A DNA stretch of 64,000 bases from Shewanella acanthi (GTDB lineage Bacteria; Pseudomonadota; Gammaproteobacteria; Enterobacterales; Shewanellaceae). Below are positions 18,619-28,521 of this stretch, piece by piece. A program made the translations under genes and the position numbers. The notes under the pieces were generated by a model. It was not told where the DNA came from. It saw only the letters and a list, made by a program, of their open reading frames with translations, and ran no database searches. Each line of letters starts with the position of its first letter. Within the stretch, counting starts at the first letter, position 1. Where the stretch lies: positions 1,550,001-1,614,000 of the forward strand of contig NZ_CP080413.1 in NCBI RefSeq assembly GCF_019457475.1. The letters are read 5' to 3'.

Positions 18619-19341
18619 ATGATTATCAATGCCAAAGGACCTGCAAGCTTTGCAGAGAAGTATATTGTGAGATCAATTTGGGAAAATAAATTCCCACCTG
18701 GGTCCATTTTACCGGCTGAACGTGAGCTTTCAGAGTTAATCGGTGTCACACGTACGACCCTAAGGGAAGTGTTACAGCGTTTGGCGCGTGATGGTTGGTT
18801 GAAAATTCAACATGGCAAACCGACTCGGGTGAACAATTTCTGGGAAACTTCAGGCCTGAATATCCTTGAAACCATTGCCGACCTCAACCCTGAGGGCTTC
18901 CCTGTGCTGGTGGATCAATTACTGTCGGCCAGAACCAATGTCAGTGCGATTTATTTCCGTGGTGCACTTCGCAATAGCCCTGATACCGCTGTTGACGTGC
19001 TCGCCAAAATCCATGAGTTAGAAGATACCGCTGAATCCTTCGCTGAATACGATTACTTACTGCACCATACTCTGGCTTTCTCTTCGGGTAACCCACTGTA
19101 TGTGCTAATTTTAAATGGCTTTAAGGGACTCTACAGCCGCGTTGGTCGTTATTATTTTAGTAGTGCCGATGCGCGCCAATTGGCATTAAATTTCTATAAA
19201 GAATTAGAAATCCTCGCGAAATCTAAAAATTATGTCGATGTTCCTGCATTGATGCGCACCTACGGCATTAACAGTGGCAAAATGTGGCTGTTGTTACGTG
19301 ATGATATGCCAACATCCATTGCCCAAGATATTAATCAGTAA
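18619..19341 (+). CDS. fadR: Fatty acid metabolism regulator FadR
   Basis: A 240-aa GntR-family acyl-CoA-responsive regulator (E. coli 239). The winged helix-turn-helix is near 34-75, with [19 protein letters not shown] as the helix-turn-helix and [10 protein letters not shown] as the wing end. The C-terminal all-helical acyl-CoA-binding domain follows. FadR represses fatty acid degradation and activates unsaturated fatty acid synthesis. A FadR-like site lies just upstream. Its terminator is shared with the convergent spoVR gene. Confidence 0.96.
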   Translation: MIINAKGPASFAEKYIVRSIWENKFPPGSILPAERELSELIGVTRTTLREVLQRLARDGWLKIQHGKPTRVNNFWETSGLNILETIADLNPEGFPVLVDQLLSARTNVSAIYFRGALRNSPDTAVDVLAKIHELEDTAESFAEYDYLLHHTLAFSSGNPLYVLILNGFKGLYSRVGRYYFSSADARQLALNFYKELEILAKSKNYVDVPALMRTYGINSGKMWLLLRDDMPTSIAQDINQ

Positions 19342-19371
19342 TTCCTTGACCTCTTAAAAAGAGATTGAAAT

Positions 19372-19416
19372 AAAAGCCGTTTCCTAGGTGTTTTATACTT
19401 TGAAACGGCTTTTTTG
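19372..19416. terminator. Bidirectional terminator between fadR and spoVR
   Basis: AAAAGCCGTTTC and GAAACGGCTTTTTT pair around a 17-nt loop, with A-rich and T-rich flanks on both sides. It can therefore end transcripts from both convergent genes. Confidence 0.7.
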
Positions 19417-19420
19417 TGGC

Positions 19421-20956
19421 TTAAATTTGATGGCTGTCGGTTTTGGCGACTTCAGGGCAGGCGCCTAATATACTCACACTACCATCGCTATTGAGCTGCT
19501 CAATACTCACGCTAAAGCCCCAGAGCCTGTGTAAATGCTTAAGTACTTCTTTATAGGTATTGGCGAGTGGAATGTCATTGCTCGGGATATATCGTAGGGT
19601 TAACGACCTATCGCCATTGATTTCGACATTGTGCACCTGAATATTGGGTTCTAAATTTGACAGGTTGTACTGCTGCGAGAGCAGGGTACGAATATCCTGA
19701 TAGCCCAGTTCATCGTGAATCGCCGACACCGATAGGTAATTGCGTTTCTCATCATCGTGTATCCCAAAGAGTTTGAATTGCCTAATCACTCGTGGCGATA
19801 AATATTGGCTGATAAAACTCTCATCTTTAAAATTTTGCATGGCAAAGTGCAGGGTTTCTAACCAGTCACTGCCAGCAATGTCAGGAAACCATTCCCTGTC
19901 CTCATCCGTTGGGTGCTCACAAATGCGTCGTAAATCGGTGAACATAGCAAAGCCTAAGGCGTAGGGATTAATCCCATTGTAATAACGACTGTTATAGTCA
20001 GGCTGCGCTACGACGCCAGTATGGCTCTGCAGAAACTCCATCATGAAGCGGTCGGAGACCACGCCATCGTCGTACAGATGGTTCAATATGGTGTAATGCC
20101 AGAAGGTTGCCCAACCTTCGTTCATCACTTGGGTTTGTTTTTGAGGATAAAAGTATTGCGCCATCTTACGCACAATACGGATAATTTCCCGTTGCCAAGG
20201 CTCAAGCAGAGGAGCATTTTTTTCAATAAAATACAAAATGTTTTCCTGCGGCTCTGCGGGGAAGCGCCGTTTAGTCGCGGACGGTTGGTTCTGCTGCATC
20301 GGGATCGTGCGCCATAGGTCATTGACCTGACTTTGCAAATAGGCTTCACGGTCCTTTTGTCTGGCTTGCTCCTCGCGAAAGGAAATTTCCGAGGGCCGTT
20401 TATAGCGATCAACACCATAATTCATCAACGCATGGCAGGAGTCGATAACACTCTCAACCTGATCGACACCGTACTTTTGCTCACAGTCGCTGATGTAGTT
20501 TTTGGCAAACACTAAATAATCGATGATGGAACTCGCATCGGTCCAGGTTTTGAATAAATAATTGTTTTTAAAAAAACTATTATGACCAAAGCAGGCGTGG
20601 GCCATCACTAATGCCTGCATGGTGATGGTATTTTCCTCCATCAGATAGGCGATACAGGGGTTAGAGTTAATGACAATTTCATAGGCAAGTCCCATTTGAC
20701 CACGCTTATAGCCCTGCTCGGTCTCGATAAAGCGTTTGCCGAACGACCAATGGGTGTAGCCGATAGGCATACCGATGCCTGCATAGGCGTCCATCATTTG
20801 TTCGGCGGTGATGATTTCGATTTGATTGGGATAGGCGTTTAACTTGTAAATCGCAGCAACCCGCTCAATTTCCCTTAAATAATCCTGCAGCAGCTCAAAG
20901 CTCCAGTCTGGACCGTCGCTTAGTGCTGGGTGTTTCTTCACAGTCTTTGTCCCCAT
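19421..20956 (-). CDS. SpoVR family protein (YcgB)
   Basis: A 511-aa cytoplasmic protein. Conserved SpoVR stretches are visible: WSFGKRF, NSNPCIAYLMEENT, HACFGHNSFFKNNY, PQKQTQVMNEGWATFWHY and NPYALGFAMFTDL. In Bacillus SpoVR affects spore cortex. In Gram-negative bacteria the homologue YcgB is a stationary-phase, stress-linked protein of unknown chemistry. It is the last gene of a three-gene operon, 9 bp after yeaH. Confidence 0.93.
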   Translation of the reverse strand: MGTKTVKKHPALSDGPDWSFELLQDYLREIERVAAIYKLNAYPNQIEIITAEQMMDAYAGIGMPIGYTHWSFGKRFIETEQGYKRGQMGLAYEIVINSNPCIAYLMEENTITMQALVMAHACFGHNSFFKNNYLFKTWTDASSIIDYLVFAKNYISDCEQKYGVDQVESVIDSCHALMNYGVDRYKRPSEISFREEQARQKDREAYLQSQVNDLWRTIPMQQNQPSATKRRFPAEPQENILYFIEKNAPLLEPWQREIIRIVRKMAQYFYPQKQTQVMNEGWATFWHYTILNHLYDDGVVSDRFMMEFLQSHTGVVAQPDYNSRYYNGINPYALGFAMFTDLRRICEHPTDEDREWFPDIAGSDWLETLHFAMQNFKDESFISQYLSPRVIRQFKLFGIHDDEKRNYLSVSAIHDELGYQDIRTLLSQQYNLSNLEPNIQVHNVEINGDRSLTLRYIPSNDIPLANTYKEVLKHLHRLWGFSVSIEQLNSDGSVSILGACPEVAKTDSHQI

Positions 20957-20965
20957 AGCGCCCCC

Positions 20966-22237
20966 TTAAACCGCCTGTTTTTTAAATAATTCTCTAAAGA
21001 CGGGATAGATATCTTCAGCCTGGCGAATATGTTGTACTGCAATGTTGTCATGGTGCTGTTGAAGGGATTCGTACTCCCGCCATAGGGTTTGGTGGGCACG
21101 GTTAGTGATTTCGATATAACTAAAGTAGCGCACCAGCGGCAGAATTTTTTGTTCCAATAATTGCCGACATGCAGGAGAGTCATCAGCCCAGTTATCGCCG
21201 TCCGATGCCTGCGCAGCGTAGATGTTCCATTCACTCGCTGGATAGCGTTCCTGTTGGATTTCATGCATCAACTTTAGGGCGCTCGATACAATAGTGCCAC
21301 CGGTCTCTTGGGAGTAGAAAAACTCGTGCTCATCTACTTCTTTGGCCTGCGTGTGATGGCGGATATAGACTACTTCTAGGTTTTTATAGGTGCGAGTGAG
21401 GAATAGGTACAAGAGGATATAAAAGCGTTTTGCCATATCCTTGGTGGCTTGATCCATCGAGCCCGACACGTCCATCAAACAGAACATCACCGCCTGGCTA
21501 GAGGGGATTTCGCGTCTGGCAAAATTATTGAAGCGCAAATCGAAGGTATCGATAAAAGGCACCTTAGCAATCTGGCGCTTAAGATCCTCAATTTCGGTCT
21601 TTAAATCGATAATGAGCTCAGCTTTTGTGCCTGGGATATTCTCCATTTCCTCAAGTTGGGTTTCTAACTCTTTAAGTCGTTTCTTTTTACCCGCCGTCAT
21701 GGCGATACGCCGCGCAAGTGACGAGCGTAATGAACGAACGATATTGATATTGGCGGGAACGCCATCGTTAGTAAAACCAGCCCGATAAACCTGATACTCG
21801 ATCAATTTATTGAGGCGGTTTTTCTGCAGATTGGGCAACTCTAAATCTTCAAACAGCAGTTCGAGGTATTCATCCTTTGAGATCTCAAATACAAAGTCAT
21901 CGTTCCCTTCACCTGAATTGGAGGCATCGCCTTTGCCCGCACCACCGCCAGCGCCGCCCCCTTGAGGTCTTTCAATTTTGTCACCACGGGTAAATTGATC
22001 GTTACCAGGGTGAACCCTGTCTCGCACGCCCCCTTTACCCTGATGGAACATAGGTTCACTAATATCCCGAGTGGGAATACTGATTTTCTCGCCTTTATCT
22101 ACATCCGTTACACTGCGACGTGTGACCGCGTCGCTGACGGCTTTTTTGATCTGCTGCTTATATCTACTGATAAAGCGTTGGCGGTTGACTGTGCTTTTAC
22201 CTTTCGCATTCAACCGTCTATCGATAAAGTTCGCCAT
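20966..22237 (-). CDS. yeaH: YeaH/YhbH family protein (DUF444)
   Basis: A protein of 423 aa from the ATG at 22237, chosen because GGGAGG stands 6 nt upstream and the family begins [10 protein letters not shown]. An ATG at 22279 opens the frame but lacks this support. After a basic N-terminus and a glycine-rich linker (about 92-112), the C-terminal half is a von Willebrand A-like domain with the metal motif DVSGS (256-260). The role is unknown, but it always travels with PrkA. It lies between prkA (67 bp upstream) and spoVR (9 bp downstream). Confidence 0.92.
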   Translation of the reverse strand: MANFIDRRLNAKGKSTVNRQRFISRYKQQIKKAVSDAVTRRSVTDVDKGEKISIPTRDISEPMFHQGKGGVRDRVHPGNDQFTRGDKIERPQGGGAGGGAGKGDASNSGEGNDDFVFEISKDEYLELLFEDLELPNLQKNRLNKLIEYQVYRAGFTNDGVPANINIVRSLRSSLARRIAMTAGKKKRLKELETQLEEMENIPGTKAELIIDLKTEIEDLKRQIAKVPFIDTFDLRFNNFARREIPSSQAVMFCLMDVSGSMDQATKDMAKRFYILLYLFLTRTYKNLEVVYIRHHTQAKEVDEHEFFYSQETGGTIVSSALKLMHEIQQERYPASEWNIYAAQASDGDNWADDSPACRQLLEQKILPLVRYFSYIEITNRAHQTLWREYESLQQHHDNIAVQHIRQAEDIYPVFRELFKKQAV

Positions 22238-22304
22238 ACGCACCTCCCAAACCCCAGCGAAAGGCTTTAGTCGCACCAAAGCCTTGTACTAAGTGAGCGC
22301 CAGT

Positions 22305-24239
22305 TTAAGAGGATTTACGTACCCGTAAATACCACTCTGACAAGAGTCGGACTTGTTTTTTGGTATAGCCTTTCTCCATCATTCTATTGACGAAGTCATC
22401 GTGTTTACGTTGATCGTCGTTCGAGGTTTTGGCGTTAAAGGAAATCACGGGTAGCAGATCCTCTGTGTTTGAGAACATTTTTTTCTCAATCACAGTGCGC
22501 AGTTTTTCATAGCTGGTCCAAAGTGGGTTATGACCTTCATGGCTCGCGCGGGCGCGTAGCACAAAGTTAACGATTTCATTACGGAAATCCTTCGGATTAC
22601 TGATCCCCGCAGGTTTTTCGATTTTCTCCAATTCGGCGTTAAGGGCGGCACGGTCGAACAGTTGGCCGGTTTCTGGGTCGCGGTATTCCTGATCTTGGAT
22701 CCAAAAATCAGCATAGGTGACATAGCGGTCGAAGATATTTTGGCCGTATTCGGAGTAGGACTCCAGGTAAGCGGTTTGGATTTCCTTACCGATAAATTCC
22801 ACATACTTAGGAATTAAGTAACCCTTTAAAAACTCGAGGTAACGTTCGGCGGTATCCCCAGGGAATTGTTCTTGCTCAATTTGACGCTCGAGCACATAGA
22901 ACAAATGCACTGGGTTGGCGGCGATTTCGGTGTGGTCGAAGTTAAATACCCGAGAGAGGATTTTAAAGGCAAAACGGGTTGATAGACCGCTCATGCCCTC
23001 ATCAACTCCCGCGTAGTCGCGGTATTCCTGATAGGATTTTGCTTTAGGATCGGTATCCTTCAAGCTTTCGCCATCATAGACGCGCATTTTCGAGTAAACC
23101 GATGAGTTTTCGGGTGTTTTAATCCGAGAAAGCACGCTGAACTGAGCGAGGGTTTCCAAGGTGCCTGGGGCACAGGGCGCCTGGGACAGCTCAGAGTTAA
23201 CCAGCAGTTTTTTGTAAATTTGCAGTTCTTCAGACACACGTAAACAGTAGGGCACTTTGACGATATAGACCCGGTCGAGGAAGGCCTCGTTGTTTTTGTT
23301 GTTTTTGAAAGTGGACCATTCGGACTCGTTGGAGTGCGCTAAAATTATGCCGTTATAGGGCAGGGCTGATAAGCCTTCGGTGCCGTTATAGTTTCCTTCC
23401 TGGGTGGCGGTTAAGAGTGGATGCAGCACTTTAATAGGCGCTTTGAACATCTCCACGAATTCCATCATCCCTTGGTTCGCACGGCACAGCGCCCCTGAAT
23501 AGGCGTAGGCATCGGCATCATCCTGGGAATAATGTTCAAGTTGGCGAATATCGACTTTACCAACCAAGGATGAAATATCTTGGTTGTTCTCATCACCAGG
23601 TTCGGTTTTCGCAATGGCCAGTTGGTCAAGAATAGAGGGAAAGACTTTGACCACGCGGAATTTGGAAATATCGCCGCCAAATTCGTGCAGGCGTTTGACC
23701 GCCCAAGGAGACATAATGGTTTTTAAATAGCGATGTGGGATGTTGAATTCATCTTTTAATAACTGCCCATCTTCTTCGACATCGAATAGACAGAATGGAT
23801 GGTCGTTTACTGGGCTTCTGACACCGTTGGCGCTTAAAATATAGATAGGCACTTTTTGCATCAAGGATTTAAGTTTTTCGGCAAGTGAGGATTTACCGCC
23901 ACCGACAGGGCCCAGTAAATAGAGAATTTGTTTGGATTCTTCCAGCCCTTGAGCCGAATGTTTAAGGTAGGCGACGATTTGTTCAATCGCATCTTCCATC
24001 CCGTAGAAATCCTTGAAAGCAGGATAACGGGAGATCAAACGGTTTGAGAAAATACGGCTTAAGGTTGGATTTTTTGCCGTATCTATGACTTCTGCTTCAC
24101 CGATGGCGAGCAGTAAACGCTCCGATGCTGACATGTATGCGCTGCGATCTTCTTTACAGATATCGAGAAATTCCTGCAAAGTATATTCTTCATCGAGTTT
24201 TTGTTCGTAGCGCTTTTGATAATGCTCGAAAATGCCCAT
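22305..24239 (-). CDS. prkA: PrkA-type serine protein kinase
   Basis: A protein of 644 aa from the ATG at 24239 (AGGGGG upstream), equal to E. coli YeaG. A longer frame from 24269 is not supported. An AAA+-like N-terminal domain has the P-loop GPVGGGKSS at 109-117. The C-terminal part carries the kinase-related PrkA domain with LRTVIEKKMFSNTEDLLPVISF near the end. YeaG is a stress and nitrogen-starvation kinase; Bacillus PrkA has also been reported to act as an AAA+ protease. It is first in the operon prkA-yeaH-spoVR. No clear promoter motif is seen upstream. Confidence 0.95.
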   Translation of the reverse strand: MGIFEHYQKRYEQKLDEEYTLQEFLDICKEDRSAYMSASERLLLAIGEAEVIDTAKNPTLSRIFSNRLISRYPAFKDFYGMEDAIEQIVAYLKHSAQGLEESKQILYLLGPVGGGKSSLAEKLKSLMQKVPIYILSANGVRSPVNDHPFCLFDVEEDGQLLKDEFNIPHRYLKTIMSPWAVKRLHEFGGDISKFRVVKVFPSILDQLAIAKTEPGDENNQDISSLVGKVDIRQLEHYSQDDADAYAYSGALCRANQGMMEFVEMFKAPIKVLHPLLTATQEGNYNGTEGLSALPYNGIILAHSNESEWSTFKNNKNNEAFLDRVYIVKVPYCLRVSEELQIYKKLLVNSELSQAPCAPGTLETLAQFSVLSRIKTPENSSVYSKMRVYDGESLKDTDPKAKSYQEYRDYAGVDEGMSGLSTRFAFKILSRVFNFDHTEIAANPVHLFYVLERQIEQEQFPGDTAERYLEFLKGYLIPKYVEFIGKEIQTAYLESYSEYGQNIFDRYVTYADFWIQDQEYRDPETGQLFDRAALNAELEKIEKPAGISNPKDFRNEIVNFVLRARASHEGHNPLWTSYEKLRTVIEKKMFSNTEDLLPVISFNAKTSNDDQRKHDDFVNRMMEKGYTKKQVRLLSEWYLRVRKSS

Positions 24240-24444
24240 ATAAACCCCCTGAAACGCCAGTGATGTCATGGTATGGATGGCTGATTTTTCAGTCTCCTAT
24301 ACTAATCTTAGACACAAATTTGCAGGCAGTGTCAAAAAAATATTAAATAAAAACAATAACAAATGATTGCAAATGCAATAGTTGCAGTTGTAGCCATGGA
24401 GTGACAATAAGGGGCGTGCGGCGATGGGAAAAACAATAGGCAAT

Positions 24445-24472
24445 AAAAAAGAGCCGCTAGGGGCTCTTTTTT
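24445..24472. terminator. Terminator of sodB
   Basis: AAAAAAGAGCC-GCTAG-GGGCTCTTTTTT, about 20 bp past the sodB stop. The A and T flanks are symmetric, so it can work in both directions, but only sodB reads into it. Confidence 0.75.
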
Positions 24473-24492
24473 AATTCGGGGCTTAACAAGAA

Positions 24493-25077
24493 TTAAGCGG
24501 CGAAGTTTTGGTTAACGAAGTCCCAGTTAACTAGCTGCCAGAAATGCGCTAAGTAATCTGGACGTACGTTACGGTAATCGATGTAGTAAGCATGTTCCCA
24601 CACATCCACAGTCAGGATTGGGGTTACTGTGCTGTCAGTCAGTGGCGTTGCAGCATTGCTAGTGTTTACGATAGCAACAGTGCCGTCAGCTTTTTTCACT
24701 AACCAAGTCCAAGCACTACCGAAGTTGTTTACGGCTGCATCGGTGAACTGGGCTTTGAATGCATCAAATGAACCGAACGCAGCGTTGATGGCGTCAGCCA
24801 CAGGGCCAGTTGGCTCACCGCCAGCGTTTGGCGCTAGGCAGTTCCAGTAGAAAGTGTGGTTCCAAACTTGAGCTGCGTTGTTGAATACGCCACCAGTAGA
24901 AGTTTTGATGATGTCTTCTAATGATTTACCAGCAAACTCAGTGCCTTCGATTAAACCATTTAACTTAACAACGTAAGTGTTGTGGTGTTTACCGTAGTGG
25001 TATTCGATGGTTTCTTGAGAAATATGTGGTTCAAGTGCGTTCTTTGCATAAGGTAATGCGGGTAATTCGAAAGCCAT
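24493..25077 (-). CDS. sodB: Iron superoxide dismutase
   Basis: A 194-aa cytoplasmic Fe-SOD converting superoxide to hydrogen peroxide and oxygen. Metal ligands can be placed at H27 (HYGKHH region), H74 (WNHTFYW), D158 and H162 (DVWEHAYY). Gln70 in NNAAQVWNH is the active-site glutamine position typical of the iron type. AGAGAGAC before the ATG acts as the ribosome binding site. Single-gene unit. Confidence 0.96.
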   Translation of the reverse strand: MAFELPALPYAKNALEPHISQETIEYHYGKHHNTYVVKLNGLIEGTEFAGKSLEDIIKTSTGGVFNNAAQVWNHTFYWNCLAPNAGGEPTGPVADAINAAFGSFDAFKAQFTDAAVNNFGSAWTWLVKKADGTVAIVNTSNAATPLTDSTVTPILTVDVWEHAYYIDYRNVRPDYLAHFWQLVNWDFVNQNFAA

Positions 25078-25448
25078 TAGTCTCTCTCCATGGTCTTAGG
25101 TTATCGTTTTTAAACGTGCTCACTGGGGTCTATTGTACCGATAATATTTGTGATGTGAATCATTGTTTGGCTATTTGCCATGCCGGCGCGATATAACGGA
25201 ATAAGACTAGTTTAGTTTTTGTTCGTTATGGTAATTTTGTGTGCGACTCCATCAGTATCTACGACTTTATGCCCTATGAATTAGGGTATTTTTAGCGAAA
25301 GATAATGTGTTTGATGTACATTCTATTGTGTTAAATCCCCGCTTTTGCTTTGACAAAGCATACCCCTACACTCTGTGGGATTTTGTTCTGCGCTTAGCTG
25401 TCGTACAATAGCCCTATTGAGTCAATGTCCTCGAACATAGGAATGAAA
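25078..25448. other. 371-bp divergent region between sodB and grxD
   Basis: This must hold the promoters of both divergent genes. I see an AT-rich stretch at 25138-25165 (GATAATATTTGTG) that only weakly recalls a Fur box, and no hairpin terminator. Nothing is firm enough to call. Confidence 0.35.
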
Positions 25449-25781
25449 ATGGAAACAGTAGAGAAGATTAAACAGCAGATCGCCGAAAACCCAATCATCG
25501 TTTATATGAAGGGTTCTCCAAAGTTACCAAGCTGTGGTTTTTCATCTCAGGTCGCTCAGATCATGATTAACTGTGGTGAGCAGTTCGCGTTTGTGGACAT
25601 TCTCCAGCACCCTGATATTCGTGCTGAATTACCAAAATACGCTAACTGGCCAACCTTTCCACAATTATGGATTGAAGGTGAGCTGATTGGCGGTTGTGAC
25701 ATCGTGGTTGATATGTATCAGAAGGGCGAATTACAGCCACTGATCAAAGCGACTGCTGACAAGTACAAAACCGCAGAATAA
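25449..25781 (+). CDS. grxD: Monothiol glutaredoxin Grx4
   Basis: A protein of 110 aa from the ATG at 25449, which has AGGA 6 nt upstream and aligns with the E. coli start. An ATG at 25425 in frame would add eight non-conserved residues. KGSPKLPSCGFS at 21-32 carries the monothiol motif CGFS at C29; WPTFPQLWI and GGCD are the glutathione-binding loops. Members carry a bridging [2Fe-2S] cluster with glutathione and take part in Fe-S delivery. Terminator at 25793. Confidence 0.95.
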   Translation: METVEKIKQQIAENPIIVYMKGSPKLPSCGFSSQVAQIMINCGEQFAFVDILQHPDIRAELPKYANWPTFPQLWIEGELIGGCDIVVDMYQKGELQPLIKATADKYKTAE

Positions 25782-25792
25782 TAAGCTTCCAT

Positions 25793-25831
25793 AAAAAAGC
25801 CGCGTAGCAGAGATGCTACGCGGCTTTTTTT
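25793..25831. terminator. Bidirectional terminator between grxD and uraA
   Basis: AAAAAAGCCGCGTAGCA-GAGA-TGCTACGCGGCTTTTTT is a long perfect stem with A- and T-runs on both sides, between two convergent genes. Confidence 0.85.
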
Positions 25832-25908
25832 ATAGATTTTTTACCTTTAATTACTTAATCCCCACTCTGATGCTCGAGAGTGGGGAAATGCGCGATAGAA
25901 AGGGCGAC

Positions 25909-27147
25909 TTAGTGTGAAGCCACATCCTGCGCATGGGGTTTTGTGGCCGGTAACAGCAGGTTCATGGCGATGGCCACGATGCCGCAAAGGCTGATCCCCG
26001 TCAGGCTGAATGAACCGATACCAAAGGCCATACCACCGATACCAAATACCAGTGTGACCCCCACGATGCTTAAGTTACGTGGCTCCGATAAATCCACATG
26101 ATTGCGGATGAGGGTATTTAACCCCACGGCAGCGATAGAGCCGAACAGCAAACACATGATGCCACCCATCACTGGCACAGGAATGGTTTGCATTAGCGCG
26201 CCAAGTTTACCCACAAAGGCTAGCACGATAGCGGTAATCGCAGTCCAAGTCATGATTTTGGGCTCGAAATTACGGGTTAAGGTGACCGCACCAGTCACTT
26301 CAGAGTAAGTGGTATTTGGTGGACCGCCGAAGGCCGCCGCGGCAATAGTTGCCACGCCGTCACCTGTTAGGGTGCGGTGCAGACCCGGTTTTTTCATAAA
26401 GTCTTTACCGGTTACGTTAGAAATTGCCAAGATATCACCGATATGCTCAACCGCTGGGGCGATTGCAACGGGGATCATAAAGGCAATGGCGTGCCAGTTA
26501 AATTCAGGGGCAACGAAGTTAGGCAGGGCAATCCAGCTTGCGTTAGCCACCACCGCAAAATCGATAATGCCAAAACCGAGACTGAGGCTGTAACCAACAA
26601 CAATGCCGGCTAAAATCGGCATCACTTTCAACAGACCCTTAGCGAAAATCGCGACCGCAATCGTGGTAGAGAGTGACGCAAGGGAGATAATGAGCGCCGT
26701 GTTGCTCTCAACTAAAATCAAGCTGCCATCACCACTTTTCCCTAGCGCCATATTGACGGCAACCGGCGCAAGCCCCAGTCCGATAATAATAATCACTGGG
26801 CCGACAACGACAGGGGGTAATAATTTATGGATAAAATTGGTTCCGCGAACTTTAACTACGGCGCCTAAAAGGACATAAACAAAACCTGCTGCCATCAACC
26901 CGCCCATCGTTGCTGGAATGCCCCAAGTCTGCACGCCATATAAAATGGGGGCAATAAAGGCAAAGGAAGATGCAAGGAAGATGGGGACTTGGCGTTTGGT
27001 GATCAGTTGAAACAATAAGGTACCGATACCTGCGGTAAAGAGTGCAACACTAGTGTCTAGGCCCGTTAGCAGTGGCATCAGTACTAGGGCGCCAAATGCG
27101 ACAAACAGCATTTGCGCTCCCTGAAGTGGAATAGCGAGTGTTTTCAT
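25909..27147 (-). CDS. uraA: Uracil/xanthine permease family transporter
   Basis: A 412-aa NCS2 (NAT) transporter with about 14 hydrophobic segments. Family stretches: FGALVLMPLLTGLD near the N-terminus, VVVGPVIIIIGLGLAPVAVNMA, and the signature region GDILAISNVTG and FGGPPNTTYSEVTGAVTLTRN. The last contains the NTTYSEN-like motif of uracil permeases rather than the xanthine-specific pattern, so uracil/H+ symport is the likeliest role. Single gene; I see no uracil-responsive attenuator upstream. Confidence 0.85.
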   Translation of the reverse strand: MKTLAIPLQGAQMLFVAFGALVLMPLLTGLDTSVALFTAGIGTLLFQLITKRQVPIFLASSFAFIAPILYGVQTWGIPATMGGLMAAGFVYVLLGAVVKVRGTNFIHKLLPPVVVGPVIIIIGLGLAPVAVNMALGKSGDGSLILVESNTALIISLASLSTTIAVAIFAKGLLKVMPILAGIVVGYSLSLGFGIIDFAVVANASWIALPNFVAPEFNWHAIAFMIPVAIAPAVEHIGDILAISNVTGKDFMKKPGLHRTLTGDGVATIAAAAFGGPPNTTYSEVTGAVTLTRNFEPKIMTWTAITAIVLAFVGKLGALMQTIPVPVMGGIMCLLFGSIAAVGLNTLIRNHVDLSEPRNLSIVGVTLVFGIGGMAFGIGSFSLTGISLCGIVAIAMNLLLPATKPHAQDVASH

Positions 27148-27363
27148 TTATCTTTCTCATGGATGTAGGGCAAACCGCGGGATGATAGCAGTTTATGGCA
27201 TTGGTATCCTAATTAAATGCTGCATTTATGGTGGGGGATCACTGTTTTGTGTGGCATTTTTCGTCAATGAGCAACTTATCGGCTTAATAAAGGGCAAGAT
27301 TCGCTAACGGTGTTATCTATGGTACACTTTGCACTATCTGACGTTACTTCAACTACTCAAAAG

Positions 27364-28446
27364 ATGCTGAAATTCCTATTAAAGCCAAGCTTACTCGCGT
27401 TTTTCTTCTGCCTGTTTACCATCAATAGCTTGCATGCTGTTGAAGTCAGTAAATTGGACGAGGCCGATGTCCCAGTATCGTCCCGTGACAATGGCGAGCG
27501 TAGCCAAGCGCTGAGAAAAACATTGGAAAAAGTCATCATCAAAAACACCGGTTCTGCCCAGTCATTGCAGAATGGGGTTATCCAGTCACAGCTTGCTAAT
27601 CCAGATGCGCTTTTAAGCCAGTATGGTTATTTTGAGCAAAACGGTCAGTTGTCGCTAAAAGCCAGCTTTGAACATCGCCGCATTATTGCCCTGTTACGTC
27701 AAGCGCAATTACCCGTCTGGGGTGTTCAGCGCCCATTAACCCTATTTTGGGTAGCATTACCCATCGATGGTGAAACTGCACTTTTGGCGGATTCTGCAAC
27801 TTCAGACGAACGTCGCGCCTTTAGCTCATTTTCGGATGACCGCGGTATTCCCGTATTATTACCAATGTTAGATCTCGATGAGCTGATGGGGATTAATCCT
27901 AATGATGTCAAAGGCATGTATGCCGATATTGTGTCTAGTGTGTCGGGACGTTATCAGGCGGATTTTTTAGCCTTAGTGTCTATTGAGGGCAATCCTGGGC
28001 AATTTAGTTATCGTCTCAATCTCTATACAAAGGCGACTATCGATTCGGGCACCCAACCGCTGTTCACATACAATGGTATGGCTTCGACAACGTCTCAGGC
28101 TGTAACGGATATGATGTCGGCCTTAGGGGATTTTTATTTCACTAAATATGCCATTGCCGATACAGGGGCGCAGGTGGGGTCAAGCGTGACATTCGTGAAT
28201 ATCGATAAAATGTCGCAATTGGTTGAAATTGAAAAATACTTAAAACAATTGAGTGCGGTTAAAAATGTTACCTTGTCCCGCATGCAGGGGAATAAAGTGA
28301 CCTACAGTTTGGAATTATTTGGCTCCGAAACCGATTTCCAGCGTTTACTGAGTCTTGAACCGCGCATTTCGGTTGTTGCACAGGGTGAGTTTTCCCCAAG
28401 TGCCAGCCCTGCGAGTAAACCCGTGTTTGAATGGCGTTTACCCTAA
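27364..28446 (+). CDS. DUF2066 family secreted protein
   Basis: A protein of 360 aa if started at ATG 27364, where a clean signal peptide begins (MLKFLLKPSLLAFFFCLF to LHA). Earlier in-frame GTG 27310 and ATG 27319 add 15-18 residues ahead of it and neither has a good ribosome binding site. The mature part begins with ...EVSKLDEADVPVSSRD and shows R-x(n)-L-KVIIKNTG, typical of DUF2066. The function is unknown. The gene regularly precedes hda in gammaproteobacteria, as here (75-bp gap). Confidence 0.8.
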   Translation: MLKFLLKPSLLAFFFCLFTINSLHAVEVSKLDEADVPVSSRDNGERSQALRKTLEKVIIKNTGSAQSLQNGVIQSQLANPDALLSQYGYFEQNGQLSLKASFEHRRIIALLRQAQLPVWGVQRPLTLFWVALPIDGETALLADSATSDERRAFSSFSDDRGIPVLLPMLDLDELMGINPNDVKGMYADIVSSVSGRYQADFLALVSIEGNPGQFSYRLNLYTKATIDSGTQPLFTYNGMASTTSQAVTDMMSALGDFYFTKYAIADTGAQVGSSVTFVNIDKMSQLVEIEKYLKQLSAVKNVTLSRMQGNKVTYSLELFGSETDFQRLLSLEPRISVVAQGEFSPSASPASKPVFEWRLP

Positions 28447-28521
28447 TACTTCCCGTATAGGCGGGTCTGATTGCTTAGCCTGATGTGGGAAAGTCATTAA
28501 TTTAAAGATTGAGAAGTACGA

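Noticed and set aside
25138..25165. Fur-box-like sequence upstream of sodB
   Set aside because: Only a loose match to the consensus on one half; not enough to call.
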